From Adiantum capillus-veneris (Eukaryota; Streptophyta; Polypodiopsida; Polypodiales; Pteridaceae): DNA of 64,000 nucleotides. Position numbers and translations under genes: made by a program. This document shows, piece after piece, positions 19,818 through 31,989 of this stretch (position 1 is the stretch's first letter; each line of letters opens with the position of its first letter). The notes below the pieces were generated by a model, which searched no databases, was not told the DNA's origin, and worked only from the letters and a program-made list of their open reading frames with translations. The stretch lies in contig CM043961.1 of assembly GCA_014529385.2 (NCBI GenBank), forward strand, positions 16,784,478-16,848,477, written 5' to 3'.

Positions 19818-21444
19818 TGTAATGAAATTTGCCTATTCAATTTGAGAGTAGCGGAATTTAATGAGAGTACTTTCAAGAAATGATTTTGTGAGCATAGCGG
19901 GTAGACATAATTGAAGATAGCAACATAATTATAGCAATTAGTTAACTTGGCATAGACAATACTTTTGCAAGAGAGAGAATTTAGAGAACATGACAACAGT
20001 TGAGGACCGGATTTATGTGGAGCCGGTCCCCCCTCCAATAGGCATTTGTATTATGATTTCTCCCATAAAGAGAGACTTGTTACAATACATTCTTTGTGTT
20101 CCTTGTGACCTAGGTGAAGCAATGAAGATGGAAAGCTTCATGCATCACCATCATAGCATAACCTAAACTTGAAGAAATCTTTAACTATACCAAGCCTCAG
20201 TCCCAAGACCTCAAACACCTTCGAAGGTGGAGAGAGCTAGCAGGGAATGAGGGTAGGGAAGAGGAAGAAGAAACATTTCGTAGGAGAAAGAATTAGTTCC
20301 TCACTTATCATACTCTTGTTGCTAGCATACATAATAGCATAGTAATGAAGAAGAAGGAGATGGCAAGCTTAAGCATTGAAGCATGTCTCTTGGTTGGATT
20401 TGCACTCCATAGCCAAGAGTGTTGGTGTAGGCTCTCAACCTTTACTTGCTTGGAGAGGGAGCTCTTCCACTTTGCATAGCGCACCATGAGAGTGCTTGTG
20501 AGTGTGTGTGGGTGAGTATACCCCCTAAGCACCCCCCTAGCTTTCTTGGGTCGACCCCCCCTTGTAGCTCATGCTTGAAGCTCATTGGATCCCTCCAGGC
20601 CTACCCAATCACAAGCAGAAGCCATTACAAGCAACAGGGATAGCCTTGGGACAAGTGTCCCCCTTTCGCCTTTGAGAGAGAGGACTTGATAAATGCAAAA
20701 ACAATTAGATAATTCAAGTAATTTATCATTGGACCCCTTTGAAGCCTAGCCAATAGGCTTTAAGCAACACATGAAGGTAACATGGGTAGGGACCTGACAT
20801 GTGTCCTTGCTGCCTCTTCAAGCTGGGGCTTCCCTTGTGAGTGTGAGTGTGTGTTCTCTCTCTAATCCCTAGGAAAAGGGCTCGCCCCCCCTCTTGTAGG
20901 GATGCTTTTGACTTTAGGAGCTCAAGCACCTTAGTCATCAAGCATGACAAAGCACTTGGACTAGGGGGTATTCCCACAAGCATCTCAGGCAAGCATGTCA
21001 AGGCACCTCAAGCACCTTAATCAAGCGGCAAGTCAATCACCTCAAGCATGGAGTAAGTCAAGCACTTCAAGCACCTTAATCAAGCACCTCAAGCAGGACA
21101 AACACCTCAAGAACGACAAGCCCCTCAAGCAGGTCAAGCACCTCGAGCTTGGGCCGGGTTCCCACCTCAAGCTCAGCCCTAGCTTACCTAAGGTCAAAGG
21201 ACTTTTACACACATTATTGGAGGTCTCAATGAAGCTAACCCTAAGGTCTTATGCTCCATTGGTTAGCCTTGCTCTTGATAGACCATCTCCCATTTGGGCC
21301 CCTTTACTATTGGCCCCGTGTTGAGATAGATCTATAAGCACATATCTATATCTTAACACTTGTTCACGTTTATTCTCCCACATTAAGTGATCAATTTAAT
21401 ATGAGAAAATCATTTGGGTTGGTTAGATATTAGATTTTATGACA
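19818..21444 (-). repeat. 5' LTR of the nested gypsy element
   Basis: 1,627 bp, with the same ends as the 3' LTR (TGTAATGAAATTTG...TTTTATGACA on the + strand). It drives transcription toward lower coordinates. It contains the cacctcaagca-rich minisatellite (about 20,985-21,150). Confidence 0.93.
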
Positions 21445-22517
21445 TCAGGCCCCCTACTTGCTTTGGTCGACCCCCCCCCCCCTGTAGCTCATGCTTGAAG
21501 CTCATTGGACCCCTCTAGGCCTAGCGAATCACAAGAAAGATCATACCAAGCAACAAGGGTAGCCTTGGGACAAGTGTCCCCCTTTCCCCTTTGAGAGAGA
21601 CATGGCTTGATAAATGTAAAAACAATTAATTAAATCGTCTAAATTACCATTGGACCCCTCCCCCCCTTGTAGCTCATGCTTGAAGCTCATTGGACCCCTC
21701 TAGGCGTAGTGAATCACAAGCAAGATCATACCAAGCAACAAGGGTAGCCTTGGGACAAGTGTCCCCCTTTCCCCTTTGAGAGAGAGAGGGCTTGATAAAT
21801 GTAAAAACAATTAATGAAATTGTCTAAATTACCATTGGACCCCTTGGGTAGCCAACCAATAGGCTTCATGCACACCACGAGGGCAACCTAGCTAGGGGCT
21901 TTACATGTGTCCTACTTGCCCCTTGGGCAAGGGGTTCCCTTTGGGAGAGAGAGTGGTCATGAAACCACCCCCCTTCTTGCGCTGCTCGCCCCCTCCTTGT
22001 AGGGATTCACTTTGACTTTTGTGCCACCTCAAGCCCCTCAACCTTGGGCCTAGTTCTCACCATAACCTTGGCCCTTAATCCCCTCAAGCTTGGTCTGGGT
22101 TCTCACCTCAATTGTAGCCCTAGCATCTCAAGCATGAAAAGAACCTCAAGCATCTCAATCATCAATCACCTCAAGCATCTCAGTCATTAGGCTTGTCAAG
22201 CACCTTAAGCTTGGGCCGAGTTCCCACCTCAAGCACAGGCGCCCTAGCTTACCTAAGGTCAAAGGACTTTTACACTAACTATTGGAGGTCTTTAATGAAG
22301 CTAACCCTAAGGTCGTTATGCTCCATTGGTTAGCCTTGATCTTTGATAGACCATCTCTCATTTGGACCCCTTTACCATTGGCCCCATGTTGAGATAGATC
22401 TATAAGCACATGTCTATATCTTAACCCTTGGTCCCGTTTATTCTCCCACATTAAATGATCATTTTAATATGAGAAAATCATTTGATTTGGTTAGATATAG
22501 ATTTTATGACATACATC

Positions 22518-23400
22518 AATGCACCTGAACCACAAAATGTTAGTCAATTAACTAACATGATGATAGATAGGTCTAGAGGGCTAATCTAAGCCTACCATTT
22601 TAAGTCCCCAAGGGCACAACCGTATAGGAAATCAAAATCATCCAATTTTGGTGATGAAATATTATGAATCCTCACAAAAATAATTGATTCCATATTGCAA
22701 ATCCTGACAAGATTCAATAGTCATAAGCTTTGTTGATATTGCTTTGAAAACACTAGGAATAGTCGTGTGTAGGGAGCAATTTTTCACTATCGAAGTTCCT
22801 TGATGATGACTTGTGATGGGATGAAATTAGTAGCCGATTAAGGTAGTATCTTTGGATTCAAGTCAGTAGAAATTCAACTTGACAATTTAGATTTTCCAAT
22901 TTATGGAAGCACAATTTCAAATTGATTGGGGAGTGTGCCTCGGGTGATCTCAATCTCTTAGTGTGATGCTCAAATAGTGATGCTCTCTTTCTGAGGTGAG
23001 AATGTGTTTGCTCCCTCTGTGAATCATAAACATTAAAATTGATGACATAATAATCCATTTCAAACAATATACAGCCAATGTGAGAACCCAAGGAAGTATG
23101 ACCAACAACAAGCACATTCCACCATCCATCATGAGTAGGAAATTAGCAGTCCCTTGCATCACCTTGCACCAAGATGAGGAAAGCATGCCATCAATCTCTA
23201 CCATCCTATTATGTATCCCTCTACACATGAGCTATGAAATGTGCATACAAAGAGCCTCTTAGTATCCATTTAGTAAAAGATCTTGTAGTCTCTCTATTTC
23301 ATCTAGCCTTATCAATGCAATTACTCTCAGACTTGAATATAGGGGCTCCATATCAATGGATGCAATCAAGATCCACCAAGATTCAAGATAGTTGAAAAAT
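22518..23400. other. Gene-free DNA, unidentified relic
   Basis: No intact frame. Fragments on the - strand around 22,860-23,260 look protein-like but are broken by stops and match nothing I recognise. No repeat or RNA was identified. Confidence 0.4.
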
Positions 23401-23559
23401 TAGACCTTTCTTCATCTTCAACGAATATAGAGTTTGCAACTTCTTCCAAACTCTGATTCAAAGGTATATTTTGGAAGCATATTTCATAATAAACAAAGTA
23501 GACATTCATGATAAGATTATCAATTCAAGGCTATTAGAAAACACATCGCGTTTGCCTTG

Positions 23560-24629
23560 TGTTGTGTACTTTTGGAAACATTTTTTTTAAAAGCACTTTA
23601 AGTGCATAATGCTACACCTTGGACTGCATTGATTGCAAGAATGTATGCCCTATAGGACCAAGGCCAAGATGCTTTAGCAAATGTAGAGTGTGTTTTCTTT
23701 GTCTAATGTGATCAACTAAGCTTGAGGAAACGCTACCTCAATGTAGGATAAGCCCAACAAGGGTAGGACAAGGAAGATTTTTTGTGAACATAGAGTAGGG
23801 CTTCTCTTCAAAGCACTCACCTATGCTAGAATTTTGAAGGAATTTGGCATCATGTAAGACATCAATGTGGGATAATAAATTCATGATCAGATTGCTAGTT
23901 ATCATTGGTTGAAAAAGATGTTGTGCTTGGCAATGCTTTGGTCCACAAGTATGCCAAGTATGTTATGTTCAACATGGACAAAGTAAAAAAGATTTAACAT
24001 GATTGACAAGTAGCTAGTGTACTGAGATTCCCTTCCAAGTTATTTCCACTTAGATTGCATTTTTTGCAAAGTGTTTTTACCAAGATAAGCATGGACAGGA
24101 CCTAATGCTCTAGTTTTTTAATGAATCCAAGACTAGGGCTTCTCTCCTTTGCATTTTATGTAGCTCAGTCTCTCTTGAAATGTACCACTTTTGCCTTTGG
24201 GAGATCCCCTTTGAAGAAGCGAGCTCCTTCTCTACTCAGCCTACTTTAGACCCATTCAAGGCACCCCCTTTGCTGCCCATCAACATCATTACTTCTAGCC
24301 TATAAGAAGCTCCAAATTTATTGCATTTTATGTGGCTAAGATTTTTATTTTTGCAGCCAAGATTAGGCCCTTTCATCCTCCCACATGGGGTGCACAAATC
24401 AGCCCCTTGGTGGCCAATTCCAACCCACATCAAGTCAAGGTTCATTGTGTTACATCAGTGTGTCCTAAAAGTGCTATTCTTAAACCAATGATGATGTAAT
24501 AACTATTCTAGATCTTATTCAAGTCATACATTGAGGTGTACCATTTGTGTACATTCCATTTTCACAATCTAAAGCACATACCACATCCAAAAGGTGTGGG
24601 GCTCCCTTAAGAAGATTGGTTGAGATGCC

Positions 24630-24719
<90 letters not shown>

Positions 24720-25545
24720 AATTTATTCCTCACTGACCCAAGGTCAACAACAAAGGATTTGACTGTGAGATTGCTTGATTCTATGTAACCTCTCAATTGA
24801 GCTACATTTGACACTTGGCAAGGACACTCAAAAATTATGTTGGTTAGTATGTATGCCAAGTGTAAGATACTGACATGGTTAAACAAATTGATGATCAGAT
24901 TGTTTGTCAAGGTCTAACACAAGAAGCTAACATGGGCAAACATGTAGGTGGAGAATATGACTCAAAAACTATCGTCTCTTGGAATGCACTGGTCGCAAGT
25001 TATGTTCAATACAGGTAGGGCAAAGAAGCACTAGGTTGTTTTCAATGAATGCAAGACACATAAATGGGGTTGCAACCAACCCTCTCAATGGACCCCCATA
25101 CCATTACCAATGTGATAATTGCTTTAGATTATATAAATGGAATGCACTTATGCAATACCTCAAGGCAAGGTCCTACCTAACCATACAAATGATATGTTGT
25201 GACTATTTAGAATGAAGAACCTTTGGGGCTTGACTTGATGTGTACATGAGATTTGACTAAATGTGGGTTGTAGATGGCCATCAGAGCATAGATCTTGGTT
25301 TGGTCGGCACATCCAAAATGAGAGGAATCAAGGGTTGAATGCTAGCTGAAAAAAATGCAAATTTGAGATAGCAAAACACAACACATTTAGCGATAAGGTA
25401 ACATTAAAAGTGGTGTAGCTAATGGGGCAATGGATAGGCCAATAAATAGAGCTCTAGACTCACGTTGAGATGAGTATCTTGAAGGCATGTGGCACACAGC
25501 AAGAAGTTGACATGGGCAAACTAAAATTTTCATGATGAGATTGTT
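23560..25545 (+). pseudogene. PPR (PLS-type) pseudogene, copy 1, 5' portion
   Basis: Broken reading frames carry typical pentatricopeptide repeat phrases. Near 23,615 there is WTALIARMYAL followed by DQGQDALA. Near 23,935 there is NALVHKYAKY. Near 24,975 there is TIVSWNALVASYVQY followed by GKEAL. Many stops and frameshifts interrupt them. PLS-type PPR proteins normally bind organellar RNA. This one cannot be functional. The 24,717-25,545 part is repeated at 41,403-42,240, and a 6.1-kb insertion begins at 25,546. Confidence 0.7.
24635..24716. repeat. (TC)n microsatellite, about 82 bp
   Basis: Uninterrupted TC dinucleotide run between the sequence ending gccatatg and the PPR relic. An equivalent run precedes the second PPR copy at 41,346. 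Confidence 0.98.
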
Positions 25546-25859
25546 CATTAGGAGAAATATGGACTTTGCATGGGCCTTGTAAGGAATCCTAATTTTTAGG
25601 GATTAAGGCTAATGTTGTGTAGGGTTAAGGGGACACGGGCATTCAAGAAGCTAGTTTTGAGTAGACTTTTCTAGCCTTTTTTTTAGACACATGTAGGATG
25701 TGGACCTAAGAGGTCACTTTCTCTCTCTAGCTTTTGGAAAGTGAAGGGAGTAAAGGGGTGTGGCCACATCAGCAAAAACGTGGGTCACTAAGAGCTCAAA
25801 TTTGACTTTTTTTCAAAAAAGTTATTTTTACTTATTTTTTACTTAAAACTCCCTCCCAA

Positions 25860-26160
25860 CATATATACACATCAAAAAATCATTTTTTGACATTTTTTTA
25901 AACCTACAAACACTAAAAGTCCACTTTTTCAAAAAAAAAATCCCCCCCAAAAAAAAACCTTTGTTCTCTCCTCCTCCTTCCTCCACTCTCCCTCTCCTCT
26001 CCCTCCCTACCCCCTTCTCTCCTCCTCCTCCCCTCTCTCTCCCTCTCCCCCCCTGACCCCTTCTCTCCTCCCATGTTCCTCCCTCTCCCTCCCCCCTCTT
26101 TCTTTTCATTCTTTGCTTCCTCACGCAACAGCTGCCATGGTGCTCACAGACATCACAAAT
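25860..26160. repeat. Pyrimidine-rich low-complexity tract
   Basis: Long runs of (C/T) such as cctccttcctccactctccc and ccccaaaaaaaaacc. The open frames across it encode only Gly/Glu/Arg repeats and are not genes. Confidence 0.85.
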
Positions 26161-28107
26161 CGTATGCCTCCACCACCATGTACTCCACACAACAAAAGTG
26201 TACATATTGCTTGTCCGTGGTGTTTGCACCGAAGGCCGCACATGAGGGTGAGCAGAGGTCATCCCAAGATCGTCATACTGTCGGTGAGACGAATGTGTAT
26301 GGTTCTTCAATATCTTAGGAGGGGAGAAGTAGGCTTGTTAGTCTATTGCAATTGGTTGTGTATAGGTACAGGTGCTTCTTTGCATTCGTGGATGCACGAA
26401 TGTCAAGCTCTTCAGCTCAAAACAATGGCATTACAAGAAACAATGTGTGCAGGTTAGAGAGGTCAAGTGTCACCACTTTAACTCTAAAACAAACTTCTTT
26501 GTTACATCTTGCAGGTAGGTGCTTCAAATCCATCCTTATTAGAGGTGGGTAATCTCATCCTAATGTATATTTTAGGATTTTTTATTCCTAGTTGGATGGA
26601 AATACTTGCAAATTTGTACAACATATACTTAACAAGTGTCTTTATTATACAACTTAAAAATGTTAAATTCATACATATTTTTGTTTGAAGAACATGTCTC
26701 TAATGCGTCATGATACAAGGTGACCTCTTACTATGCTAGTTAAGTGGCGTTGTTTGCAAGAATGGCTCAAGGAACTGGCATAACATGAAGCTTTTACGGT
26801 GGCACAAAGCTCTCCTCAAGCAATGTGTCTCCCACTACACCAAAAATCACGATGCTAACATGGAGAGATCCCTAGTAGGACAATACAACAGCTTTTCATC
26901 AGCAGCACACCCTTTCCTAACATGAGGGTACCCCCACCAGAGATATTTGTATATGATAGGTCACCCCATGAGCATACCATGTCATGGAATGGATGTGAGA
27001 ACTATGACTGCACTACCCCTTGGAAGTTGTTCACGAATGTATGTTTATCAAAGTTAATGAGAAGAAGTTTGGACCTTTTTGTTTGTTGATGTGTAAGAGC
27101 ACTCTTGGTCTACCATATTTTAGATTGTTTGATAAGTTAAATAAGATTTGTAGTCATTTAAAGTGTCAATTTTTTTTTTTTGTAAGATTGTACATGAGAA
27201 GACATGATAAAGTACAAGAGATCTTGACGGAATAAACCTCGATGAGATTCCCACCATGCACTTGTGACACCATACCTCTCCTTGAACCCTTTGACTTCTA
27301 TCGTTGTGGGGAGTCCAAGGGGGGGGCTATTTTCAAATTTTTAGCATAACTTTTTTTTAAAGGAAATTTTGGTTATTCTAAAGTTTATACACAGTCTAGG
27401 AGTTCATTCTGATTGTTTTTCTTCAGTTTCAAATTTTGACCGAGTGCACTCCTTGGAAGCCACTTTTGAAGGTGTTAGGGCGAGATTTTGGGAAAGTTTT
27501 GTATGTAGGAAATACAGTCCTTAACACAATAAAAAACAATGGTTCTTTGAGTATTTTCAGATTCCATGGTTTTAATGCTCTTTGGAGCCCGTAGATAAGA
27601 AAAAAGTAAAAAATGTATGTTTTACATCATTTTTAAATAAATTGTCAACTTGCACGTTGATTTTTGGAGAATGCGAGCAAGATATGATTTTTTCTCATCA
27701 CATGATGGTCGAAGAACGCGATGAGATGAACAAATTCATGTGAGACAAGCCCAGACAGATTCGGAGCCGATTGAAATCTAGAAGCTGTTGAAAACAACCG
27801 AAAAGTTCAACACTTAATTTTTTTTTTTAAAAAAAAACTTAACACTTGAATCATGGCCATGCATCAAAAATATGCTTACACGGTGAAGGAGGTGCTTCAA
27901 AGCTATGGAAATCAGTATAAAATGCAAGCAATAGTGTTGGATGCTATTCAACAAGTTGTAGAGGCTCACATCATTTCAGATGACTTTGCAATGACAAAAT
28001 GATTAAGAGTTGTGTCTTCCGTCTCCATAGTGATTTGGCTTTTCGGTTTATCCATGTGTTTTAAGTTAAGTGGTTCTGGCCATGAAGTGTTAAATTTAAA
28101 TCAAATA

Positions 28108-28892
28108 TTAACATTTTTGCCATCCTAAGGGGCAAACAAAGCTAGAAAATGCAAAAAAAAAAGGCTGGCCACAAGGGCGCGCAGATGGCCCATCCAGCAG
28201 TTTTGGATAGCTCATCTGCGCTCCCTTGTGGCCACCCTTTTTTTGCATTTTCTAGCTTTGTTTGTCCCTTAGGATAGCAAAAATGTTAATAGCTGATGAA
28301 ACCAGATGCTTATGTAGCATGAGACTAGATTTTTATATTGTCCAATGTGATTTGGCCTTTTGGTGTAGGGAACTAGTAAGTTGAGTTTGAAGGAAGGCAT
28401 AATGTGCTTGAAAAGTTAAATTTTACATTCATCTCACCTTTTCCAAGGTCCTGGAGTGCAACAATAGCCTAATTATGCAAAAAAAAGGGTGGCCACAAGG
28501 GCGTGCAGATGGCCCATCCAACAGTTTTGGATGGCTCACCTGCGCGCCCTTGTGGCCACCCTTTTTTTTGTATTATATGGCCTTGTCTGCCCCTTATAAT
28601 AGCAAGAATGTTAATATTTGATGAAACCATATTTTTATGCAGCATGAGACTAGATTTTTATATTGTCCAATGTGATTTGCCCTTTTGGTGCAAGGAACTA
28701 GTAAGTTGAGTTGAAGGAAGGCATAATGTGCTTGAAAAGTTCAATTTTAGGTTCATCTCATCTTTTCCAGGGTCCTGGAGTGCAGCAATAGCCTAATTAT
28801 GCAAAAAAAGGGTGGCCACAAGGGCCCACATATGGCCCATCCAGCAGTTTTGGATGGCTCACTACGCGCCCTTGTGGCCACCCCTTTTTTGC
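28108..28892. repeat. Three tandem units each holding a strong hairpin
   Basis: The first hairpin (28,108-28,289) has near-perfect arms of about 88 bp and a 7-nt loop. Its inner stem is GGCCACAAGGGCGCGCAGAT with its complement. Its outer stem includes TTAACATTTTTGC and CAAACAAAGCTAGAAAATGC. The second (about 28,477-28,569) and third (28,801-28,892) keep only the inner stem of about 44 bp. The units are about 323 bp apart and share caatgtgatttgsccttttgg and gtcctggagtgca. The layout fits a fold-back element duplicated in tandem inside the 6.1-kb element. Confidence 0.88.
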
Positions 28893-29046
28893 ATTATATG
28901 GCCTTGTTTGCACCGCAGGATACCAATTTTTTTAAAGATTAAGTGAAAGAAAATCTTTATGCAACATGACAGTACAAATTCCACTTATTTTCACTCGGAT
29001 GTAATTAGAGCTCCCCCCTCCCCCCCCTTTCTTTGTGTTCAAAGGT

Positions 29047-29216
29047 CCGGAGCATTCACTATGTAAAATTTTCCTATATCACGTGCATTCACTAGAATGG
29101 ATTAAAAGTACCCCTTATAGGTCTTATCTACACATGTTTCTGCAACTTTACAAGAATATAAAATCCCTTCTGTTGAACACATGTGCTATGTTACATATAC
29201 TTTAGTGAACTCCCCA
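29047..29216. mobile_element. Second copy of the CACGTG MITE family
   Basis: The ends GGAGCATTCACTATGTAAAA and, in reverse complement, GGGGAGTTCACTAAAGTATA match the copy at 10,577, including the internal TATATCACGTGCATTC box and its inverted partner. No clear target duplication. Confidence 0.55.
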
Positions 29217-31440
29217 TGTCAACGGCCTCACAAATCCTGTGCACTAAACATTAAAAACTAGAAATCGACCAAACAAGGAGCCAATTTTTACTTCCTTGTG
29301 TCCACCTAGTGTTCTTGGGAATGTTTTGGTTAAGCCATTTCTTTGGTATTTGAAACCACATGTGACCCCTATTGTTATAGTATCCAACCAAAGGTTTCTT
29401 GATTGGAAGTTTACATAGGCTCGAGTGGTACATATCTTCTATGTTAGCAATGCATGTATCTATAATTTATGTTTAGAATTTCTCTATCCAAATGAGCTAC
29501 ATGGTAAAAATAAAATCCGGAATTTAACAGTTAAGTTCATAAGGTGATAGCTATTGGTATCATCTTTAGCAATACCAAAGAAATAGCTACCAATAGCTAA
29601 TGAATAGGGATATTTAAGAAGATTTCATACCAAAAACTTGTCAACACTACTCAAAAGGTTGGAAACTCAAAGGCTTTACAATATATGTATGATGAAACAA
29701 GAATCAATAATAAGACACCCCCATACATAGACACCTCCATCTCAAGTGATCATTTCTTTAATCAAGCTTGGAATATGCATAGTATGGAAGCAATAACATG
29801 TTGGAAAGCAAGAGTTTAGCTTTCTTAACTTGTGAAACATTGCTAATGATATATATTCAACATCCCCAAATGAGGACATCTTGACAAAGTTTATGATCCA
29901 CTTTAATAAGAATAACCATTAATGATTAAACTGAAATCAAAATATTGCTTGAATTTCTTCAAGGTAGAGTGATTAAGACTTACGACTTGAATCATCGTAC
30001 AAGCAAATCAAAATATCCATAAAAGTAAATAATATTTCTCAGATGTGTATGAAACTTCAGTAATCTAAATTAAATACTCTCACTCAATGCGACACCATTT
30101 AACAAAAAAACATATTTATATTGCATTTATAGAGGAATCCAGCCTCATGAAAAAAAATTACAAATGGAGACAATGTTGTTGCTGTTAGGCTTCTCTTACA
30201 AGTATTTGTCTTCCTCATCTAGAGATTCATATACACTTGAGTATTTGTGTGTCTATGACACTAGGGAAGATAGTAGTACTATATGGATGGCTTCTATGAG
30301 AGCTCCTAGAGAGTCCCTATTGGTTCAAGATCCTAAAAAACACCTACTATTCTTATCAAAATCTTTTAACATGGTAGTGAAAGGTTCCTCAAGGAACAAA
30401 AATAAAGTGATTTCCATCTCTGCACATGGTTGCTTGCTCATGTCCTCTTAAAACAAGTTGAATCTGTAAGTAACCAAAAGATTATGTGAGCACAAAGTTA
30501 TAAAGTACAAAATGATATCATTCCAATTATCTAATGACAATTATACGAAGAATAAATTACAAGAAAAATCTTTGACGACTCTCCATAGATAACACAACTT
30601 ACTTACATTGTGAGACTCAAATCACATGCTACACAACTATAGATGGCGCACCAAAGCCATCAACAAAATAACACCACCCAGTGTTATGAGGTGTGAAGCC
30701 TAAACACTGAAAGCCATAAAGAGGTTAATTCTCTCCAGCATGATAAACTTAAAGCTAGAGATGATTTAAGCTCTGAATGTAAGCCACAAGGGTAGTTTTC
30801 TTACCATTCTATCTTTATGTTGGAGATGAACCCTTGCAATGCCCACGCGATATTCACACCTCCTATTGTTGTGGTATGCAACTCATGTGAGCTCATACTT
30901 TTGCCACCTTCGGGAGTAGAGGTTTCCATGTAGTGTGAGTGAATGAAAGTAGAAGGAGTAGAATCTTGTTTCATGTTGTAATGGAGGTGAGAGAAGGGAG
31001 AGGAGCTAGCTTGGTGTGAAACTATGTGGTGGGCAAGGAAAAGAGATGGAGGAGGAGCTTGTTTGGTGCTACAATGGAGGTGGGAGAAAGCTAGCAGAGA
31101 GATAATGATGGACTATAGGGGGTGCATGTGGTTGTTGCAGCAATGGAGAGCTTGGAAAAGGGTTTGTAGAGAGACAAAAACACTTTTTAGCTATAGAATA
31201 GGTTTGGAAAGACTTTGGAGGGTGAAAATGATGTTTTGATTTGTTTTTTTTTAAATCAATTTTTTGGATTTTTTAGTGCACGTTTTTAACTTTTGAAGGT
31301 CAAAAATACTTTTTTGACCATGAAATAGATTTGGGGACCTTTTAAGGAGGGAAAACTTGAAATTTGAAATTTTTTGAAATTTTGAAATTTTTAGTGTATT
31401 TTTAAATCCGGGCCAAAAAGTGGGGGAAAAGAGGTCAAAG

Positions 31441-31466
31441 TGGTCCCCCCCCCCCCCCCCCCCCCT
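31441..31466. repeat. Poly-C tract
   Basis: A run of about 23 cytosines (31,443-31,465) inside the 6.1-kb element. No gene is associated. Confidence 0.95.
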
Positions 31467-31648
31467 CTTTTCTCTAGCCACCTCCCTTACCTTCTCACTA
31501 GGTAAGAGGCAATTAAGAGGTGTAAGGCTACCTTGTCCCCCTACTTTTTTGAGGATATAGAGTGTGTCCACCACCCTCTTCCTATTGGCTGACCTCTAAT
31601 TAACCTTAATCCCAAAGGGCCCTTAGAGGGTTCATATTTTTCCTAATG

Positions 31649-31989
31649 TAGTTAAGGGCCCTAGACTTGAAAGAAAATTTGTTTTGGTTGATCTTTATGC
31701 ATTGTTTTTTCTCACTTTGTGAGCAGCTATTTACAAAAGGAAAAACGTGGTTAGCAAGCTACATGTTTGGATAGTAATCTTTGGGAGAGTATTGATTGCA
31801 AAATATTCCCAGTGGGATAAGGACCTATGGTAGTGTGTTGTTTGTATTGAATGTGGAGTGAGGGTTTCTCCAAATTCAATCACCTATGATTGCATCTTGA
31901 GCGTGTTTGACGTGATTTAAGATATTGATATGGGAAAGAAAATCCCAATGAGATAAATAGTTAGGGGTTTTGGACATAACATGGAAAAG
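31649..31989 (+). pseudogene. PPR pseudogene, copy 1, continuation
   Basis: Directly continues the relic interrupted at 25,546. The frame around 31,880-31,940 reads SITYDCILSVF and then DIDMGK, a PLS-type PPR phrase. It is interrupted at 31,990 by the LTR of a gypsy derivative. Confidence 0.65.

Larger units (their letters stand above)
12644..21444 (-). mobile_element. Ty3/gypsy chromodomain-type retrotransposon, nearly complete
   Basis: This 8.8-kb element has two highly similar LTRs, a tRNA-Met primer site, one long gag-pol reading frame on the - strand, a purine tract and a 5-bp TSD TCAGG (12,639-12,643 and 21,445-21,449). The LTR similarity implies a recent insertion. It inserted into an older LTR of its own family. 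Visible damage is a single TAG within the gag region, plus a substituted protease motif. An intact relative elsewhere would be needed to supply missing functions if those changes inactivate it. Confidence 0.95.
11926..22512. mobile_element. Old solo LTR, split by a younger gypsy element
   Basis: The left piece (11,926-12,643) begins TGTAATAGAATTGG and the right piece (21,450-22,512) ends GATTTTATGACA. Together they form one LTR of the same family as those of the element nested inside, but clearly more diverged. TACAT flanks both outer ends (11,921-11,925 and 22,513-22,517), so this is a solo LTR with its own target duplication. Its right piece has an internal tandem duplication of the cttgtagctcatgcttgaag segment (about 21,480 and 21,668). 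Confidence 0.85.
25546..31648. mobile_element. 6.1-kb TIR element, non-autonomous, defined by an empty site
   Basis: The PPR relic reads gattgtt | agttaagggccc without interruption at 42,240/42,241, but here it is split by 6.1 kb. The inserted DNA begins CATTAGGAGAAATATGGAC and ends, in reverse complement, CATTAGGAAAAATATGAAC. Similarity continues inward to GGGATTAAGGYTAAT, about 60 bp of imperfect terminal repeat. The TSD is not clear (at most 1-3 bp after mutation). No transposase was seen inside, only low-complexity frames, so the element would depend on another copy. Its class is unresolved: the end looks CACTA- or PIF-like with changes. Confidence 0.65.

Noticed and set aside
24569-24910. 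Arg/Glu-repeat proteins across (TC)n runs (also at 41,261, 43,560 and 58,157)
   Set aside because: Microsatellite translations with no coding signature.
25843-26318. Gly/Glu/Arg-rich or Pro-rich proteins near 26 kb
   Set aside because: Low-complexity pyrimidine tract translated in several frames.
28108-28289. Conventional microRNA precursor
   Set aside because: The stem is too long and too perfect, is duplicated in tandem, and lies in a mobile element. A fold-back element is more likely.
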